From: Zoogloeaceae bacterium
GTDB lineage: Bacteria > Pseudomonadota > Gammaproteobacteria > Burkholderiales > Rhodocyclaceae
NCBI GenBank assembly: GCA_031274855.1
Contig: JAISPO010000204.1
Location: 1-5,596 of the forward strand
Direction: 5' to 3'
Length of the DNA: 5,596 nt
Position numbers and translations under genes: made by a program. The notes beneath the pieces are model-generated. The model was not told where the DNA came from, did no database searches, and was given only the letters and a program-made list of their open reading frames with translations. Positions within the stretch are counted from its first letter, which is position 1; each line of letters opens with the position of its first letter. Positions 5,377 to 5,596 of the stretch are shown one piece after another.

Positions 5377-5405
5377 ATGTTAACAAATATGTTATCAATA
5401 AACAA
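5377..5405 (-). promoter_or_regulatory. Candidate promoter and operator of the decayed TA module
   Basis: On the - strand TTGTTT (5405-5400), a 17-base spacer and TAACAT (5382-5377) form a moderate sigma-70-like promoter. An AT-rich inverted repeat, TAACA-AATA-TGTTA (5381-5394), lies in the spacer and overlaps the -10. This is the expected place for the XRE antitoxin's operator. The -10 is so close to ATG 5370 that the transcript would have almost no leader. The box matches are imperfect. Confidence 0.45.
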
Positions 5406-5418
5406 TCGAGCGTACTAT

Positions 5419-5596
5419 TCAAACGCGCGTGATAGCGAGGAAATGCTGGTAGCGGCGCGGGGTGATTTGGCTGTCGGCGAGCATGGTTTTGATGGCGCAG
5501 CCGGGTTCGGCGTTGTGGTGGCAGTCGTGGAAGCGGCACTGGCCGAGCGCGGGGCGGAATTCGGGGAAGGCCCATTCGATTTGGCCGAAGGTGAGG
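5419..5596 (-). CDS. rsgA: Ribosome small-subunit-dependent GTPase RsgA, C-terminal fragment
   Basis: The last 58 codons and the TGA stop are present; the gene continues beyond the right edge. The fragment opens with IEWAFPEFRPALGQ and contains QCRFHDCHHNAEPGC, giving C-x4-C-x-H-x5-C, the zinc-knuckle of RsgA/YjeQ. AIKTMLADSQITPRRYQHFL follows, the usual helical tail. RsgA is a circularly permuted GTPase that helps late maturation of the 30S subunit; the zinc domain contacts the ribosome. The OB-fold and GTPase domains are outside the window. The gap to the toxin remnant is 48 bases, with no obvious terminator, so read-through into the antitoxin gene is possible. Confidence 0.93.
   Translation of the reverse strand, partial: LTFGQIEWAFPEFRPALGQCRFHDCHHNAEPGCAIKTMLADSQITPRRYQHFLAITRV

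Noticed and set aside
5339..5575. 78-aa Pro/Arg/His-rich frame on the - strand
   Set aside because: It is out of frame within rsgA and its downstream gap; the rsgA frame carries the zinc motif.
1..5596. tRNA, rRNA, CRISPR arrays, transposase genes or terminal inverted repeats of an insertion sequence
   Set aside because: No cloverleaf, regularly spaced repeats or transposase motifs were seen by eye; nearly all bases are accounted for by the coding genes listed.

Overview
The window reads as chromosomal DNA of a moderately GC-rich proteobacterium, most likely a betaproteobacterium. This is inferred from the style of the proteins (thiolase tail, RsgA tail, membrane-anchored AraC regulator, DUF2269/DUF4166/DUF2238 proteins) and is not proven. 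It is almost entirely coding. Only the gene at the left edge is on the + strand; everything else is on the - strand and is transcribed leftwards from the right edge.

Left part: the last 61 codons of a thiolase (1-186, +) converge on a four-gene - strand cluster (2509 to 239). In transcription order this encodes a 114-aa three-helix membrane protein, an atypical SDR/NDUFA9-like NAD(P)-binding protein, a DUF2269 membrane protein and a DUF4166 protein. All three internal junctions are the same 4-bp ATGA stop/start overlap, so the four are very probably one translationally coupled operon. Its leader holds a rho-independent-type terminator hairpin (2564-2600) and an 8-bp perfect inverted repeat (2513-2541) that can bury the Shine-Dalgarno sequence of the first gene.

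Middle: upstream on the same strand lies a regulator with about six to seven membrane helices and a C-terminal AraC DNA-binding domain (2636-3649), a natural candidate to control the operon. Nineteen bases upstream of it sits a complete type II toxin-antitoxin pair in toxin-first order (HigB2/RelE-like toxin 3937-4257, XRE antitoxin 3669-3950). In front of the toxin is a perfect 19-bp palindromic operator (4267-4285) embedded in its promoter.

Right part: a YjdF/DUF2238 inner-membrane protein (4313-4999) follows an XRE antitoxin gene (5019-5306). The cognate toxin of that antitoxin is reduced to a 25-codon in-frame remnant (5293-5370) that keeps what look like the two ends of a Gp49/HigB-type toxin but lacks the middle. 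The right edge holds the 3' end of rsgA, with its zinc-binding C-x4-C-x-H-x5-C motif.

The segment between rsgA and the AraC regulator therefore looks like an accessory insertion zone with two unrelated toxin-antitoxin modules, one intact and one decayed, flanking a yjdF-like gene. The most unusual points are the miniaturised toxin, the leader of the four-gene operon, and the uncharacterised coupled operon itself. No RNA genes, CRISPR arrays or insertion sequences were seen.
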